Assembly (NCBI GenBank): GCA_018262315.1
Contig: JAGSPS010000133.1
Coordinates: 1 to 8,126, forward strand
Reading direction: 5' to 3'
From: Deltaproteobacteria bacterium
GTDB lineage: Bacteria; Myxococcota_A; UBA9160; PR03
DNA: 8,126 nucleotides
Part shown: piece after piece, positions 6,943-8,126 of the stretch
Layout of the letters: every line of letters starts with the position of its first letter
Numbering within the stretch: position 1 is the stretch's first letter
Position numbers and translations under genes: made by a program
Notes under the pieces: model-generated
Told to the model about the DNA's origin: nothing
Database searches by the model: none
Seen by the model: the letters and a program-made list of their open reading frames with translations, nothing else

Positions 6943-7176
6943 GTGAAGCAGCTCATCATGGACATCGTGCAGGCACTCGTGGACAGACCCGAGCAGGTCC
7001 AGATCAAGGAAGTGATCGGGGATCACGCGCACGTGCTCGAACTCTCGGTTGCGAAGGAAGATCTGGGCAAGGTGATCGGGAAGGGTGGGGCTCACGCGTC
7101 GGCGATTCGCACCCTGATGGCCGCCGCCAGCGGCAAGGAAAAGAAGCGCTACATCCTCGAGATCATCGAGCACTGA
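6943..7176 (+). CDS. khpA: KhpA-type KH-domain RNA-binding protein
   Basis: This 77-aa protein is a single KH domain of the KhpA (YlqC) type, a small cytoplasmic RNA-binding protein. In Gram-positive bacteria KhpA pairs with KhpB (Jag/EloR) and affects cell division, elongation and small-RNA biology. The start MKQLIMDIVQALVDRPEQV is typical. The RNA-gripping loop is GKGG at residues 46-49 inside LGKVIGKGGAHASAIRTLM, and the protein closes with RYILEIIEH. The length is standard and the domain intact. In many genomes this gene sits between rpsP and rimM; here it stands alone between a glycosidase and an acyl-CoA synthetase gene, with its own putative promoter and a strong Shine-Dalgarno. The GTG start is set by that Shine-Dalgarno. 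The family is clear; whether it acts with a KhpB partner in this organism cannot be seen here. Confidence 0.9.
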   Translation: MKQLIMDIVQALVDRPEQVQIKEVIGDHAHVLELSVAKEDLGKVIGKGGAHASAIRTLMAAASGKEKKRYILEIIEH

Positions 7177-7226
7177 ACGCGCCGATTCCGCCGGCCCTTC
7201 TGAGCGGTCGGGAGCCCGGACGCCTG

Positions 7227-7235
7227 TGATAGGAT
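7227..7235 (+). promoter_or_regulatory. Putative extended -10 (TG-A-TAGGAT) of the acyl-CoA synthetase gene
   Basis: TG, one base, then TAGGAT has the exact extended -10 layout. A start about 7 nt downstream would be near 7242, leaving a leader of roughly 24 nt that contains the GGAGGA ribosome site at normal spacing. No good -35 is seen. Confidence 0.45.
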
Positions 7236-7252
7236 CCGATCCCCCAATCCTC

Positions 7253-7258
7253 GGAGGA
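7253..7258 (+). promoter_or_regulatory. Shine-Dalgarno that sets a TTG start for the acyl-CoA synthetase
   Basis: GGAGGA ends 7 nt before an in-frame TTG at 7266. The alternative GTG at 7293 has no ribosome site and is too far away, so the rare TTG start is preferred. Confidence 0.75.
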
Positions 7259-7265
7259 TCGCAAC

Positions 7266-8126
7266 TTGGCTGGCGCGGCACTGACGGCTCCCGTGATCAC
7301 GGCTCTCCCGGCGATCGGCGCGCAGATCGAGGCGCGCGCGAACCATGCTGCCGTCGGCAATCGTGTCTTCCTCGTCCAGCACGAGCGCGAGTGGACCTTC
7401 CGCCAGTACCGCGACGAGTGCGTGCGCATCGCGCACTTCCTGCTGCGGCGCCTCGGGCCGATCGACGAGAGGCGGCCTGGCCACGTCGCGATGCTGCTCG
7501 AGAATCATCTCGAATTGCTGGCCTTGTACGGCGGCTGCGCCTATGCCGGCCTCTCGCTCTTCGGCGTGAACACGGGCCTGCGCGGCGACACGCTCGCCGG
7601 TGTCGTGAACCAGTCCGAGGCGCGGATCCTGGTCGTCGACGAGCGTCTGCTCTCCGAGGTGGAACGCGTGCAGGAGCGCCTCGCGAAGATCCCTGCCGAG
7701 AACGTGCTCGTGCTGCGCACGACCGGCGAGTTGGAGCTGGGCACGCGCGACTTCCTGGGCTGCGTGGCGAGCGAGGTCGCGCAGCCGGGCAAGTCGCTCG
7801 ATGCGCCGGACGTGAAGGTCGATCCGAGCCGCAACTTGATGACGATCTACACGTCGGGCACGACCGGCCTGCCGAAGGGCATCCTCAACAATCACCTCAA
7901 GTTCTTCCTGATCGGCAAAGCCGTTTCGGGGAACCTGGGCCTCGGGCCCGACGATCGCGGCTATGCCTGCATGCCGCTCTTCCATTCGAACTCGCTGTTC
8001 CTGGGCTTCCACCCCGCCCTCGAGGCATGCGCGAGCCTCGCGATGCGCGAGCGTTTCAGCGCCAGCAGCTTCGTGCCGGACGTGCTCCAGCATGGCGTCA
8101 CGTACTGGAACTACGTCGGCGAGCCG
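7266..8126 (+). CDS. AMP-forming acyl-CoA synthetase (ANL superfamily), N-terminal part, 3' end outside window
   Basis: The first 287 codons of an adenylate-forming enzyme are visible; these enzymes activate a carboxylic acid with ATP to an acyl-AMP and then pass the acyl group to coenzyme A. The N-terminal region shows the usual WTFRQYRDE segment (43-51), a HVAMLLENHLELLALYGG helix (73-90) and the LFGVNTGLRGDTL block (98-110). The ATP-binding P-loop YTSGTTGLPKG is at 195-205 and is perfect. MPLFHSNS (236-243) is the A4-like motif that helps shape the acyl pocket. The sequence ends in VTYWNYVGEP, before the remaining adenylation motifs and the C-terminal lid. The pattern resembles the fatty-acid transport protein / CaiC-like branch (long-chain or carnitine-type CoA ligases), but the substrate cannot be assigned. 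The TTG start at 7266 follows a strong Shine-Dalgarno. The gene is probably a separate transcription unit, 89 nt after khpA. Confidence 0.93.
   Translation, partial: MAGAALTAPVITALPAIGAQIEARANHAAVGNRVFLVQHEREWTFRQYRDECVRIAHFLLRRLGPIDERRPGHVAMLLENHLELLALYGGCAYAGLSLFGVNTGLRGDTLAGVVNQSEARILVVDERLLSEVERVQERLAKIPAENVLVLRTTGELELGTRDFLGCVASEVAQPGKSLDAPDVKVDPSRNLMTIYTSGTTGLPKGILNNHLKFFLIGKAVSGNLGLGPDDRGYACMPLFHSNSLFLGFHPALEACASLAMRERFSASSFVPDVLQHGVTYWNYVGEP

Noticed and set aside
5866..7281. A 471-codon minus-strand open frame across the GH38 3' end, khpA and the gap
   Set aside because: It runs antisense to two well-supported genes and through intergenic sequence, has an Arg/Pro-rich low-complexity translation and no recognisable domain.
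7149..8093. A 314-codon minus-strand open frame opposite the acyl-CoA synthetase
   Set aside because: The plus strand encodes a perfect ATP-binding P-loop and other ANL motifs here; the antisense translation shows only compositional bias.
1..8126. Mobile element, CRISPR, tRNA/rRNA, toxin-antitoxin or defence system
   Set aside because: No transposase or integrase motifs, terminal repeats, regularly spaced direct repeats, tRNA-like cloverleaf ends or defence-type domains were seen on reading both strands; all sizeable stretches are explained by the listed genes.

Overview
This window comes from a high-GC (roughly two-thirds GC or more by eye), probably Gram-negative bacterial chromosome. Evidence for Gram-negative is a lipobox-bearing DUF4136 lipoprotein and a glutathione S-transferase-like protein. 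Codon third positions are strongly G/C-biased throughout, which creates very long spurious antisense open frames. The gene mix would fit a deltaproteobacterial, Myxococcota-like or related lineage, but this is an impression of style and not a taxonomic assignment.

Layout. (1) Positions 1-2274, plus strand: a compact, probably co-transcribed block. It holds the 3' end of threonine synthase (thrC), riboflavin synthase (ribE; GTG start 3 nt after the thrC stop), a DUF4136 lipoprotein overlapping ribE by an ATGA junction, and a tandem GST-N/thioredoxin-fold protein 49 nt further on. (2) Positions 2288-3646, minus strand: a complete MgtE-type magnesium transporter/channel, converging on the GST-like gene with a 13-nt gap. 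(3) Positions 3647-3882: a 237-nt divergent intergenic region. (4) Positions 3883-6762, plus strand: a complete GH38 alpha-mannosidase/MngB-like glycoside hydrolase that may be translated from a leaderless mRNA. (5) Positions 6763-6942: a 180-nt intergenic leader, then a small KhpA-type KH-domain RNA-binding protein (6943-7176). (6) From 7266 to the window edge: the N-terminal 287 codons of an AMP-forming acyl-CoA synthetase, starting at a TTG behind a strong Shine-Dalgarno.

How the genes relate. The first block joins threonine and riboflavin biosynthesis to two uncharacterised genes, an envelope lipoprotein and a redox-fold protein. The tight spacing suggests shared expression more than shared function. 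The other genes look like separate units. The three plus-strand units downstream of mgtE each have a similar TAGNAT hexamer upstream, two of them in exact extended -10 context (TG-N-TAGNAT), which may be this organism's housekeeping -10 form.

Most of the window is ordinary core metabolism and transport. I found no phage, insertion sequence, CRISPR array, tRNA/rRNA gene, toxin-antitoxin pair or defence system. No stretch longer than 300 bases lacks a gene. The most unusual points are the full-length internal duplication in the GST-like protein with an asymmetric active site (CPYC versus SPYC), the possible leaderless start of the GH38 gene, and the recurrent promoter-like motif.
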